Below the pieces are notes generated by a model. It saw only the letters and a list, made by a program, of their open reading frames with translations, was not told where the DNA came from and made no database searches. Positions 17,197 through 25,861 of a stretch of 64,000 nt of DNA are shown here, in pieces; position 1 is the stretch's first letter, and the number at the start of each line of letters is the position of its first letter. This DNA comes from Methanomicrobium antiquum (GTDB lineage: Archaea; Halobacteriota; Methanomicrobia; Methanomicrobiales; Methanomicrobiaceae), in assembly GCF_029633915.1 (NCBI RefSeq), contig NZ_CP091092.1, positions 248,001-312,000 of the forward strand, given 5' to 3'. A program made the translations under genes and the position numbers.

Positions 17197-18857
17197 CCTA
17201 AGTTTGCCACTTACGTATAAAGTACCAATCAAATGATTTGAATAAATAGCTCAAAAATCCAATTAAAAAGAAATAAGACTGTTCTTAGTGATGTTACAAA
17301 TGATCAAACATGCAAACAAAACTAAGAACCTATGTAGTTGAGCCTAATGACAATATATCCTTTCCTATTGGCATCATCCTGCTTGTCAAAACACTATATG
17401 AAATACTTAATTTTTCAGAAATTTTTGGCAAGCATAAGAAAAAAGGAATAAGTATCGATGATTTACTTATCGCGCTTATCAGTTACAAGCTGACTGATAA
17501 TTTCAGCATCAAGCGCTCACATGGATGGATAAATCGCTTAGAGGTTTTGCAGATATTTAACCTGATTTCTTTCAGTGAAAGAACGATTTATCGTCTTCTT
17601 GAAACAATCGGAGCAAACAGAGAAGAAATCATCTCAGATATTCAGGATAGAATCTTTGATAGGTATGATTTTGATCTCACCGACATCAACATGGACTGGA
17701 CCAGTATAGTTCTTCACGGAAATAAAGCAGAACTTGGTAAATATGGATATAGTCGGGATCACAGACCTGACAAAAAACAGATAACTATTGGATTGGCTGA
17801 ACTGGCTAATCCAATCAATATTCCGATAGGAATGACTGTTGAACCCGGAAATCTCAACGATCAGAAACATTTCAAAAAGACGTATCTTCAGGTAAAAGAT
17901 AGATTAAAAGAAGATTCTCTAGTAATATTTGACAAAGGTGCAAACAGCATTGATAATACTCAGATGATTCGCTCCGATAACCTGCAGTATATCACAGGAA
18001 AGAAGCTTAACAAAAGTGATGATAAGATAATTGCAAAATTCGAAGAATATAGTCCTGAAATTATTGATGATGAAGCCGGCATTCGCGGCATTAAAATTGT
18101 GAAACCAAACAGCATCAATTACTTCTATTTTTCAAAGAAACTTCAGAAAGAACAACTTGAATCCAGGGCGAGAAAAGTTGTGAAACAGATTAAGGAAGCA
18201 AAAACGATTCAGGAATGTATTGAAAAAAATAAAAAACTCCCTAAGAAGTTTCGTATAAATAATTTGCTTGTTGATGTTGATTATTCCATCCAGACAAAAC
18301 TTGTTCAAATTTCAGAGGATGAAGCTGTAAAACTCCTTGAAGATAAATTAATCACTGGCAGAGAAGGATTTTTCTGTCTGAAATCAAGTAAGAATTTGAC
18401 ACTTGTTGAGGCCCTAAATACATATCGAAAAAAAGACTCGATTGAGAAGATATTCCACTCTTTAAAGAATGAAATTGAAATTAAACCATTGAGAGTCTGG
18501 ACAGATAACAGCATTTATGGTGCGTTAATCATCGGATTTATTGCACAGCTTTTTATTTCACTGATTCGATTTGAAATCCCGGAAATGAAGCATACATCTA
18601 CAAAATTCATAAAAAAATCATTATCGAATTTGACAGTTACCATTGATTTGTGGAAAAGAAAGACAAAAAAGTACATTCACTCGAATTTTGACTCCATAAA
18701 TACGAAGATTTTACTCTATGACTGGGGCATTTCATGATTTTAAAGTAGTAAAATAGCCAACTGTCAAATTCTATTTCCTGACAAAAATTTGAAAAAATCG
18801 AATAGAGATAGTGGACAGTATCTTGAGGGGGATTGAACTCTAACTGGCAAAGTTAGG
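17197..18857 (+). mobile_element. IS1634/IS4-type insertion sequence (1661 bp)
   Basis: Terminal inverted repeats of 17 bp with two mismatches: CCTAAGTTTGCCACTTA at 17197-17213 and, on the other strand, CCTAACTTTGCCAGTTA at 18857-18841. One transposase gene fills it. Flanked by GATTAA direct repeats. The intact frame and clean ends suggest a recent insertion. Confidence 0.9.
17310..18737 (+). CDS. IS1634-like DDE transposase
   Basis: 475 aa, apparently full length. The N-terminal DUF4277-like segment (KTLYEILNFSEIF, ISIDDLLIALISYKLTDNF) is followed by the RNase-H-like catalytic core: first Asp in DINMDWTSIVLHG, second in LVIFDKGANSID, and the catalytic Glu in the motif YRKKDSIEKIFHSLKN with downstream PLRVW. 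These match IS4-superfamily enzymes of the IS1634 branch. ATG at 17310 with weak context. It moves its own element and here has split modB. Confidence 0.9.
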   Translation: MQTKLRTYVVEPNDNISFPIGIILLVKTLYEILNFSEIFGKHKKKGISIDDLLIALISYKLTDNFSIKRSHGWINRLEVLQIFNLISFSERTIYRLLETIGANREEIISDIQDRIFDRYDFDLTDINMDWTSIVLHGNKAELGKYGYSRDHRPDKKQITIGLAELANPINIPIGMTVEPGNLNDQKHFKKTYLQVKDRLKEDSLVIFDKGANSIDNTQMIRSDNLQYITGKKLNKSDDKIIAKFEEYSPEIIDDEAGIRGIKIVKPNSINYFYFSKKLQKEQLESRARKVVKQIKEAKTIQECIEKNKKLPKKFRINNLLVDVDYSIQTKLVQISEDEAVKLLEDKLITGREGFFCLKSSKNLTLVEALNTYRKKDSIEKIFHSLKNEIEIKPLRVWTDNSIYGALIIGFIAQLFISLIRFEIPEMKHTSTKFIKKSLSNLTVTIDLWKRKTKKYIHSNFDSINTKILLYDWGIS

Positions 18858-18863
18858 GATTAA
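18858..18863 (+). repeat. Target-site duplication, right copy (GATTAA)
   Basis: Immediately right of the IS end; identical to 17191-17196. Confidence 0.85.
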
Positions 18864-19647
18864 GATAATTACCTTATCTTTTTGTCTTCTTCTCACTGCA
18901 TTTATCGTTGCTCTCCTGCTTTTGGTTGTCACCCATCCGGCTCCGGGTGCAATATTGGATTCTCTTGGAACCAAAGAGATTCAGTTTGCAATATACCTGA
19001 GTCTGGTAACATCAATTGCATCGACAATTCTGTGCATATGTGTTGCAGTTCCGGCAGCCTATGCACTTGCAAGATATGAATTCTGGGGTAAAACCTTTGT
19101 TAATATGATAGTCGACATCCCTCTCGCCCTTCCCCCGCTTGTCGCCGGTGTTGGTCTTTTGTTATTCTTTGGAACCACAACATTCGGTGATTTCCTTGCG
19201 AATATAGGGCTTGTTTTTGTTTTTACGCCGCTTGGGATTATAATTGCCCAGTTCTTTGTAAATCTCCCCTTTATGCTTCGGATTATGCGTTCCACATTTG
19301 AAGGCATAAATCCCCGATATGAATATGTTGCACAGACTCTCGGGTGCACTCAGACACAGGCAATCCGGCAGGTGATACTTCCTATGTCTTTAAACGGTTT
19401 TTTTGCAGGAGTCGTCATTACATGGGCAAAGGGAATAGGTGAATTTGGCGCTGCTTTGATTTTAGCCGGTGCCACAAGAATGAAGACTGAAACCCTTCCG
19501 ATATCACTTTTTTTGAACATGTCATGCGGAGAGCTTGAGATGGCTATTTCGGCAGCAACAATTCTGATTGCAATAGCTGTAGTATCGTTATATATTTTTG
19601 AAAAATACGGCGGTTCGGCGAAATTCTGATAAATCTGGTTAAGAAAA

Positions 19648-20706
19648 ATGATACACATAAACAATCTTTCAAAGGATCTGGGGGAATTTAAACTTCAAAA
19701 TGTCAGTCTGGATATTCCGAAAGGAGAATATCTTGTAATTATTGGTCCGACAGGGGCAGGAAAGACCATACTTCTTGAAACTCTTGCAGGTATCTATTCT
19801 CCTGATTGTGGAAATATCTGCTTTGGTGACAGGGACATTACAGCATTACCTCCCAGAGAGAGAAATATTTCAATGGTATATCAGGATTTTATGCTTTTTC
19901 CACATATGAATGTTGAAAAAAATATAGGATTCGGGCTTAAAAATAAAAAAACCGCACCTGATATAATAAAAAAGCGTGTTGATGAGATTACGGAGATATT
20001 TGGCATAAATCATCTTCTTCACAGATTTCCCGGCACACTGAGCGGCGGTGAAAAGCAGAGAACTGCAATATGCAGGGCGGTTTTAATGGACCCTGTTATG
20101 CTTCTTTTAGATGAACCCTTAAGTGCCCTTGATACTCAGACAAGGGAGACACTCCGTTCGGAACTCAGGAAGTTTCATGATCTGTTCAAAACGACAATTA
20201 TTCACATAACCCACAATTATGAGGAAGTTTTTTCGCTTGCAGACCGGGTAGCATTAATGAATGAAGGAGAAATTCTTCAGACGGGTAGTCCCGATGATAT
20301 ATTTGAAAGGCCGGCAACCGGGTTTATTGCAGGATTCGTCGGAATTGAAAATGTATATGAAGGCATTTTTGTATTAAGAGACGGAATTTCTTCTGTTGAA
20401 ATATTTGGTATTGATATAAGGCATAAAAATTCCCTGACAGTAAAGGAAGGGGAGTCTGCGAAATTATGTATAAGATCAGAAAATATCAGAATATCAAAGG
20501 AAAAAGGTTTAGATATGGACTCAAATGTGATATCCTGTAAGATTTTGGATATTATCGATAATGGAAGCTTTGTAAAAATCATTGCCTATGCCGGTTTTAT
20601 CCTGAATTCTGTTATGATGAAAAAGACATTTAACTCCGAAGAGTTAAAGGCAGGCGATACGGCTTATGCCTGTTTTGATTTTGATTCAGTCCATATACTT
20701 CAATAA
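19648..20706 (+). CDS. modC: Molybdate ABC transporter, ATP-binding protein
   Basis: 352 aa. Walker A GPTGAGKTI, Q-loop VYQDFMLFPHM, signature LSGGEKQR, Walker B VMLLLDEPLSALDT, His loop ITHNYEEVF. The last 110 residues form a TOBE-type regulatory tail. It follows modB by 18 bp and is convergent with the gene at 20715. With modB interrupted, its partner may be missing, although exchange with wtpB is conceivable. Confidence 0.9.
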   Translation: MIHINNLSKDLGEFKLQNVSLDIPKGEYLVIIGPTGAGKTILLETLAGIYSPDCGNICFGDRDITALPPRERNISMVYQDFMLFPHMNVEKNIGFGLKNKKTAPDIIKKRVDEITEIFGINHLLHRFPGTLSGGEKQRTAICRAVLMDPVMLLLDEPLSALDTQTRETLRSELRKFHDLFKTTIIHITHNYEEVFSLADRVALMNEGEILQTGSPDDIFERPATGFIAGFVGIENVYEGIFVLRDGISSVEIFGIDIRHKNSLTVKEGESAKLCIRSENIRISKEKGLDMDSNVISCKILDIIDNGSFVKIIAYAGFILNSVMMKKTFNSEELKAGDTAYACFDFDSVHILQ

Positions 20707-20714
20707 ACCTTTTT

Positions 20715-21050
20715 TCATTTTTCAGTGAGCAGATTGAATATATTCGCGCCCAGAATTTTTTTTGTCTCTTCTGAAAATTCAGTTTCCAGTATAGACAGGA
20801 GAATTTTTGTTCCTCCGTTTGTAGTCCAGATCCCTACTCTTTCCTCTCTTGTCACGAATTTTTCCTCTTCCATTCGTGAAAAACCGGGCAATACATAATA
20901 GTGCGGGGTACCAATTTCTTTTGCAAGTTCTCTTGTTGTAGGAAGTTTTATTTTGACATTCTCCTTTTCAAAAAGAATGTTTATGCTTCCTTTCTGAATT
21001 ATTACCCTTGCTGCGGCATTCAGAATTTTATTAATTTCATCCCGGGTCAT
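20715..21050 (-). CDS. Hypothetical protein, possible winged-helix regulator
   Basis: 111 aa, not recognised. Residues 38-70 (TTRELAKEIGTPHYYVLPGF) look like a helix-turn-helix core followed by a wing-like VTREERVGIWTTNGG and a terminal helix. It has no signal or membrane segment. ATG at 21050 near a GGGATGAAATT context; no clear ribosome site. Convergent with modC and in the same direction as the 73-aa gene. Location suggests, but does not show, a role in regulating Mo/W genes. Confidence 0.6.
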   Translation of the reverse strand: MTRDEINKILNAAARVIIQKGSINILFEKENVKIKLPTTRELAKEIGTPHYYVLPGFSRMEEEKFVTREERVGIWTTNGGTKILLSILETEFSEETKKILGANIFNLLTEK

Positions 21051-21085
21051 TTAGTCACAGGTTTAAAAAAAGGAATATTTTTACT

Positions 21086-21307
21086 TTAGTGTTCTTTCTT
21101 TGAGCCGTGCTCTTCATCAGGCATCGGTTCAAGATAAATGAGTTCGGCGCTGAGATCTTTGGCAATCTGCTCAATTTCAATTTTGCGGAAATGATTTGCT
21201 GCGATCTTCACTTTTTCCTCTTTGTCGCCAACTATTGCAACAACTCTGAACCTTGGCTGTTTTACGCCTTCCTTGATTTTTGACCTTTCTCGAACGTAGA
21301 TTTTCAT
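21086..21307 (-). CDS. Small basic protein, unknown function
   Basis: 73 aa: MKIYVRERSKI, then VVAIVGDKEEKVKIAANHFR and a helical acidic end with a His-rich tail (DEEHGSKKEH). Likely a compact alpha/beta fold. Divergent from the Mo-storage-like gene across a 98-bp region. The His/acidic tail could bind metal, but this is speculation; no family recognised. Confidence 0.6.
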   Translation of the reverse strand: MKIYVRERSKIKEGVKQPRFRVVAIVGDKEEKVKIAANHFRKIEIEQIAKDLSAELIYLEPMPDEEHGSKKEH

Positions 21308-21332
21308 TTAATTCACACCCTTTATTCTGCTT

Positions 21333-21358
21333 AAACCACCTGTTATATCAGCTGGTTT
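21333..21358. promoter_or_regulatory. Inverted repeat between divergent genes
   Basis: AAACCACCTG-TTATAT-CAGCTGGTTT: 10-bp arms with one mismatch and a 6-base AT spacer, in the divergent promoter region between the 73-aa gene and the Mo-storage-like gene. A candidate operator. Confidence 0.45.
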
Positions 21359-21405
21359 GACATCTATACTTAAGTCTGATTACATATTAATATTGTGGTG
21401 ATACG

Positions 21406-22212
21406 ATGAAACAGAGATTTGAAATCCAAAATAAACTACAGGGAGAGACACTTGTCAGGAAAGGCCTGATGCATGAGAGATCCGGTGTTAAACAGATAAA
21501 AATAGCCCCTGAATTAAATGTAATAAAAATAGGCGGGCACGGAACGATAGATTTTGGTGCCGAAGTTGTGCTCCCGCTTTTGGATGAGATAGGCGAACTT
21601 TCAAAGAAGCACCAGATATTAATTGCAACCGGGGGGGGTGTTCGTGTCCGCCATATAATGGATATTGGAATTGACCTTGGGATGCCTACAGGAATTCTTG
21701 CAGAGCTTTCAGGCACTGTAAGTGAACAGAATGCAATAATGGTTGCCACAGTTATGGCAAAATACAAGGCTGTTCATATCAGCAATGATGATCTCCTGGA
21801 TATTCCCATGCTGATAAACATGGGTCAGCTTCCGGTAATGAGAGGAACTCCCATATTCGGCCTTTATGAAACTCCATCTCCGGTCGGGCCTATTCCCCAG
21901 CACAGGACAGATACCGGGGCGTTTCTTGCAGCAGAAGTACTCGGTGCAAAAAGGTGCATACTTGTCAAAAACGTAGACGGCTTATACGCGGAAAATCCAT
22001 TTATGAATCCGGATGCTGAATTGATTCGTGAGATAAAAGCCGATGAACTGCTGGAAATGAATCTCGAAGATCTGGTTTTAGAAGAAAAAGCTGTGGAAGC
22101 TCTTAGTAATGCAAAGAATATACATGAAATCAGGATTGTCAATGGTCATGTGAGAGGCAATATTGAAAAAGCCTTAAACGATGAAAACTGCGGTACAATA
22201 ATAAGAAGATAA
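21406..22212 (+). CDS. Amino-acid-kinase-fold protein, Mo/W storage protein-like
   Basis: 268 aa. Residues 45-265 follow the UMP-kinase-like fold of MosA/MosB, the Azotobacter molybdenum storage protein that packs polyoxomolybdate or tungstate in a hexamer using ATP: NVIKIGGHGTIDFGAEVVLPLLDEI, IATGGGVRVRHIMDI, LAELSGTVSEQNA, PQHRTDTGAFLAAEVLGAK (cf. PYRTDAGCFLLAEQFGCK), VKNVDGLYAENP and VNGHVRGNIEKAL. The length equals that of Mos subunits, which supports storage over plain UMP kinase; isopentenyl-phosphate kinases are also distant relatives. ATG with GGTGAT upstream. Location at the end of the Mo/W island strengthens the call. Ligand binding is untested. Confidence 0.78.
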   Translation: MKQRFEIQNKLQGETLVRKGLMHERSGVKQIKIAPELNVIKIGGHGTIDFGAEVVLPLLDEIGELSKKHQILIATGGGVRVRHIMDIGIDLGMPTGILAELSGTVSEQNAIMVATVMAKYKAVHISNDDLLDIPMLINMGQLPVMRGTPIFGLYETPSPVGPIPQHRTDTGAFLAAEVLGAKRCILVKNVDGLYAENPFMNPDAELIREIKADELLEMNLEDLVLEEKAVEALSNAKNIHEIRIVNGHVRGNIEKALNDENCGTIIRR

Positions 22213-22227
22213 TTAGATTTAATCTAA
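22213..22227. promoter_or_regulatory. Palindrome after the Mo-storage-like gene
   Basis: TTAGATT-T-AATCTAA, perfect 7-bp arms with one central base, starting one base after the stop codon and about 57 bp before the hydrolase gene. Could be an operator of that gene or a terminator stem. Confidence 0.35.
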
Positions 22228-22284
22228 ATCGCGGTCCGTAAAAGTTTTAATAATATAATATCAGGGAAAATATCAGGATTATTT

Positions 22285-23259
22285 ATGATATTATTATTTT
22301 TGTCAGTTGTATTCGTATATGCAGCACTATGCATAACAGCACAGCCTGTGAAATATGATGCATCAGTGGTTAATATTACAGAAAAAGGCGAAGATACTCA
22401 GGGATATATAAAAACATCCTCCGGCAGGATCTGGTTTAAAATCGCCGGAATAAACAGCAAAAAAACACCCCTTCTTCTCCTTAACGGAGGGCCGGGAGTA
22501 TCACATGATTATTTTGAGCCGCTTTTGGTTCTTTCTGATGAAAGACCGGTTATTTTTTATGACCCGCTCGGATGCGGGAATTCTGATAAACCCGGCGATA
22601 TGTCCCAATATTCGGTTGAATCCTACGTAAAGGAGGTGGGAGAGGTAAGGTCTGCACTCGGGCTTTCTGATGTTCATATTCTCGGACAGTCGTGGGGCGG
22701 AGGCCTTGCAGCGGCATACTTCATTTCAGAAAAACCGGAGGGTGTAAAAAGCCTGATTCTTTCATCTCCCCTTCTGGATACAAAAAGGTGGATCTCTGAT
22801 CAGAAATCTTACCTCTCAGAGATGCCTGAGAATATTCAGGAGATTGTTCGTATTGCAGAGGAGACCGGCGTTTATGATTCTGAAGATTATCAGGATGCAC
22901 TGAATGAGTATTACTCGCTTCATCTTTGCAGGCTTGACCCCTGGCCGCCTCTGTTTATAGACTCCCTTGAAAAGCTTTCGATATCTGTTTATATGCATAT
23001 GTGGGGGCCAAGTGAGTTTACGTGCACGGGAACACTTCAGTCGTTTAATTTAACAGCAAATCTCTCTGAGATTGGTGTGCCCGTTCTGTTCATCTGCGGT
23101 GAGTACGACGAGGCAACACCTTCGGCAATCAGTCATTTCGCAGGTTTTGTGGACAATTCACAGATTCTGATTATAAAAGATGCATCACATCTGAACCATA
23201 TCGAAAAAACAGACGAATATGTAAAGGCTGTAAGAGAGTTTCTCGGAGATTTGGATTGA
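22285..23259 (+). CDS. Secreted alpha/beta hydrolase, proline iminopeptidase-like
   Basis: 324 aa. A hydrophobic N-terminus (MILLFLSVVFVYAALC) should export or anchor it. Oxyanion-hole motif LNGGPGVSHDYF, nucleophile elbow GQSWGGG, acid in CGEYDEATP, and catalytic His in ASHLNHIEK make a complete triad in peptidase family S33 order; the GGPG motif points to proline iminopeptidases. Likely substrates are N-terminal Pro or small peptides outside the cell. Start ATG after weak CAGGA. Confidence 0.85.
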   Translation: MILLFLSVVFVYAALCITAQPVKYDASVVNITEKGEDTQGYIKTSSGRIWFKIAGINSKKTPLLLLNGGPGVSHDYFEPLLVLSDERPVIFYDPLGCGNSDKPGDMSQYSVESYVKEVGEVRSALGLSDVHILGQSWGGGLAAAYFISEKPEGVKSLILSSPLLDTKRWISDQKSYLSEMPENIQEIVRIAEETGVYDSEDYQDALNEYYSLHLCRLDPWPPLFIDSLEKLSISVYMHMWGPSEFTCTGTLQSFNLTANLSEIGVPVLFICGEYDEATPSAISHFAGFVDNSQILIIKDASHLNHIEKTDEYVKAVREFLGDLD

Positions 23260-23480
23260 GAAAGAGATTTCCAAATTATACGCCTGCGCCAAAAGCACCT
23301 GCGGAAGAGCCAATTTGATGAAGGGGATTTATTTAAATTTCTGGAAATGCTGATGGATGTCCGGGGGGCGTTTGATGCAGGCGGGAAGGTGGTCATACAT
23401 GTTTCATGCGGTGATATTGCAGGTGTTGATATAAAAGGCTTAATTCTGACAGTTTACGGTGGATGGCCCCGAACCTGTTG
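23260..23480 (+). pseudogene. Possible gene remnant downstream of the hydrolase
   Basis: A frame of about 74 codons (23260-23481) with protein-like composition, including DEGDLFKFLEMLMD and GGKVVIHVSCGDIAG, but without an ATG at its beginning and with no ribosome site. It begins inside the hydrolase's final bases and stops at TGA. The composition is more GC-rich than the surrounding spacer. It may be the tail of a deleted gene. No family recognised. Confidence 0.35.
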
Positions 23481-24060
23481 AAATCTGAAGGCCAAAACTG
23501 CAAAAAATATGGAACTTCCCATGAAATGCCACCTGCGTTTTCCAATGAGTGGGGGAGGTTTATGACTCAGAAATATTTACAGGGTTTCGGGGTGGGTGGC
23601 AAACAGGGGCAGGGGATTTTTTTGGATAGCAAAATATGAATATTACTAATATCAAAAATATTTTGAGCCTTCATTAATAAGTTCTTATTTTTGGAGATAT
23701 TCTGAATTTAATGTTATAATCTTCTAATTTTAATTTCACTAAAAAAAGGCGCACAAATATGTGAAAAGACACCTGATTTTTTGTCATAAAGAGTAATACT
23801 TTATACCTGATGTCGTAACACGGAGATCAAAAATACATCAAATTCGCTTTTGATATTTGAAATTAACCTTTATACCCAAACTATTTTTTTACAATTATAT
23901 TGCTTCATATTAGGAATGCTTATATTCTGAGTTCAAGATAATGTACCTTTGTCCCATGCGGGGACGTGCAGTAGTGACTACCAATATTAACGACAGCATC
24001 TGCTGTCATCATTCAGTGAAAGAAAAGCATTGCACATAATGGGTATAGGAGGAAAAAAAT
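23481..24060 (+). other. Spacer and long leader of the mcr operon
   Basis: No gene seen. A TATA-like CTTTATACCC lies at 23868-23877, so the leader could be about 160 nt. The leader contains GTCC/GGAC (about 23951-23965) and GACAGCA-TC-TGCTGTC (23992-24007) stems and ends in a strong ribosome site TAGGAGGA about seven bases before mcrB. Confidence 0.5.
23992..24007 (+). promoter_or_regulatory. Hairpin in the mcr leader
   Basis: GACAGCA and TGCTGTC are exact complements with two bases between them (in practice six pairs and a 4-base loop), about 55 bases before mcrB. May affect mRNA stability or translation of this very highly expressed operon. Confidence 0.4.
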
Positions 24061-25365
24061 ATGGCAAAATATTCCGACACAATCGATCTTTATTCAGACG
24101 ACGGAAAAGTTCTGAAAAGCAACGTTTCTCTCGAGAAAATAAGCCCGCTTGTCAATCCGGCAACATTAAAGCTTATTGATCTTACAAAGAGAAGCATTGC
24201 AGTAAACCTTGGCGGCATTGAGGCAGCACTCAAGACCGGCAAGCTTGGAAAAGGCGGCGTAATCATGGGCCGTGAACTCGACCTTCCAATCATGGACAAC
24301 AAGGATGCAATTGTTGCCAAGATTAAGGAAATGGTTGATGTTGTAGGTGGCGAAACTGTTGTAAACGAGTACAAGGGCGGACAGCTCCTTCTCGTAGAAG
24401 TGCCAAAGGCACGTATTGATGGTGCATCCACATATGATGCGGCAATTACATCAGTTGCAGCAGCAACAACATATGCAATCGTTGACCAGTTCAACGTCAG
24501 CATGTTTGATGCATCTGCAGTAAAAGCAGCAACATTTGGTGCTTACCCCCACACAATGGATATGGAAGGAGCACTTGTATCATCAATCCTTTCAAACCCA
24601 CAGAATAACGAAGGTCTTGGATACGCTCTTCGTAACATTGGTGCAAACCACTATGTTATGATGACCGGCAGAAATGCAATGCAGGGTGCAGCACTTGCAT
24701 CAACCCTTGAGACAGCAGGAGAGTTTGAGATGGGCGGTGCAATCGGTCCGTTCGAGCGCCACATGCTTCTCCAATACGCATACCAGGGTCTTAACGCAAA
24801 CAACCTTGTATACGAACTCGTAAAGGAGAACGGTCAGACAGGAACTATCGGTACAGTCGTACAGTCTCTTGTTGCAAAAGCAATTGAGGACAAGGTAATC
24901 GTTCCTGGAAAGAAGGGCGGCTACTTCCAGTTCTATGACACAAAGGATCCAATGATGTGGAACGCATATGCAGCAGCAGGTACACTTGCAGCAACCATGG
25001 TAAACTGTGGTGCAGGACGTTTCGCTCAGGCAGTATCCTCAACACTTCTTTACTTCAACGATCTTCTTGAGCACGAGACAGGACTTCCTGCAACAGACTT
25101 TGGTCGTGTAATGGGTACAGCTGTTGGTTTCTCATTCTTCAGCCACTCAATCTACGGTGGTGGAGGTCCAGGTATCTTCAACGGAAACCACGTTGTAACA
25201 CGCCACGCAAACGGCTGTGGTATCCCATGTATTGTTGCAGCCTGTGCACTTGATGCAGGTACACAGATGTTCACACCTGAGGGAACATCCGCAGTAATGG
25301 GCCAGACCTATGGTCAGATCCCAGAGTTCAACAAGCCAATCCAGCAGATCGCAAACGGCGTCTGA
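24061..25365 (+). CDS. mcrB: Methyl-coenzyme M reductase subunit beta
   Basis: 434 aa, full length. Part of the alpha2beta2gamma2 enzyme that releases methane from methyl-CoM and CoB at nickel F430. Family blocks: YSDTIDLYSDDGKVL at the start, GRELDLPIMDNKDA, and near the C-terminus FFSHSIYGGGGPGIFNGNHVVTRH, which helps form the CoB/F430 channel. Strong ribosome site. The codon use (GGT, AAC, TAC, CTT) is biased, as in highly expressed genes. First gene of mcrBDCGA. Confidence 0.98.
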   Translation: MAKYSDTIDLYSDDGKVLKSNVSLEKISPLVNPATLKLIDLTKRSIAVNLGGIEAALKTGKLGKGGVIMGRELDLPIMDNKDAIVAKIKEMVDVVGGETVVNEYKGGQLLLVEVPKARIDGASTYDAAITSVAAATTYAIVDQFNVSMFDASAVKAATFGAYPHTMDMEGALVSSILSNPQNNEGLGYALRNIGANHYVMMTGRNAMQGAALASTLETAGEFEMGGAIGPFERHMLLQYAYQGLNANNLVYELVKENGQTGTIGTVVQSLVAKAIEDKVIVPGKKGGYFQFYDTKDPMMWNAYAAAGTLAATMVNCGAGRFAQAVSSTLLYFNDLLEHETGLPATDFGRVMGTAVGFSFFSHSIYGGGGPGIFNGNHVVTRHANGCGIPCIVAACALDAGTQMFTPEGTSAVMGQTYGQIPEFNKPIQQIANGV

Positions 25366-25389
25366 ATAGATTGAAATTTACAGATTGGA

Positions 25390-25860
25390 ATGACACAAAG
25401 CCAGTATCCCCAGTGCAGGGCAGTTCCGCTCCGCATGTTGTCGCCGGTGACTGCCGAAAAATTTCTAAATGCGGTAGTTAAGGTTCCGGGAATCAGGAGG
25501 ATGACCATAAACGGTCCTTCCCTTCCTGCCCTTGTACCTTATGGTCCAGCAAGAGGAAAAGAGAACAAAAACTCCAACAGGCGTGCCATAAAAGTTGGCA
25601 ATGCTGAAATGGAGCTTCGTGTTCAGGTTGGAATGGTAATATTCGAGGTTGAAGACAAGACTGTAATAGAAAAGATCCGTGAAGTCTGTAATGAATTCTT
25701 TAAAGATTTCAAATGTCAGGTCCAGGAGGGCAAGTTTATGAAAACCAGCCCGACTGTTTCAGATTACTGCAAATACGGTCCTGATGCAGACGAATCTGTA
25801 CTTGGTCTTTCTGATCCGAGAAAAAAAGACGGTCCTGTAATTATACAGAGTTTAAGATAA
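25390..25860 (+). CDS. mcrD: Methyl-coenzyme M reductase operon protein D
   Basis: 156 aa accessory protein that binds MCR and is thought to help F430 delivery or assembly. Motifs: PQCRAVPLRMLSPVTAEKFL, INGPSLPALVPYGPARG and SDYCKYGPDADESVLGLSDP. ATG with weak ribosome site (TTGGA), in keeping with lower expression than the structural subunits. Confidence 0.95.
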   Translation: MTQSQYPQCRAVPLRMLSPVTAEKFLNAVVKVPGIRRMTINGPSLPALVPYGPARGKENKNSNRRAIKVGNAEMELRVQVGMVIFEVEDKTVIEKIREVCNEFFKDFKCQVQEGKFMKTSPTVSDYCKYGPDADESVLGLSDPRKKDGPVIIQSLR

Positions 25861-25861
25861 A

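Larger units (their letters stand above)
17165..19629 (+). pseudogene. modB: modB molybdate permease interrupted by an IS element
   Basis: Joining 17165-17196 to 18864-19629, that is, removing the IS and one copy of its 6-bp target duplication, restores one open frame of 265 codons plus stop. It starts ATG at 17165 (MTEFKQYNW...) five bases after the trmO stop. The product would be a normal ModB: six helices, SLGCTQTQAIRQVILPMS-type EAA loop and AKGIGEFGAALILAG. The insertion lies after about ten codons. The downstream part has no ATG until well into the permease; the earliest possible starts are CTG 18844 (in the IS end, GAGGGGG 12 bases upstream) or TTG 18922. Either it is inactive or it is rescued by such a start. 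Confidence 0.88.
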
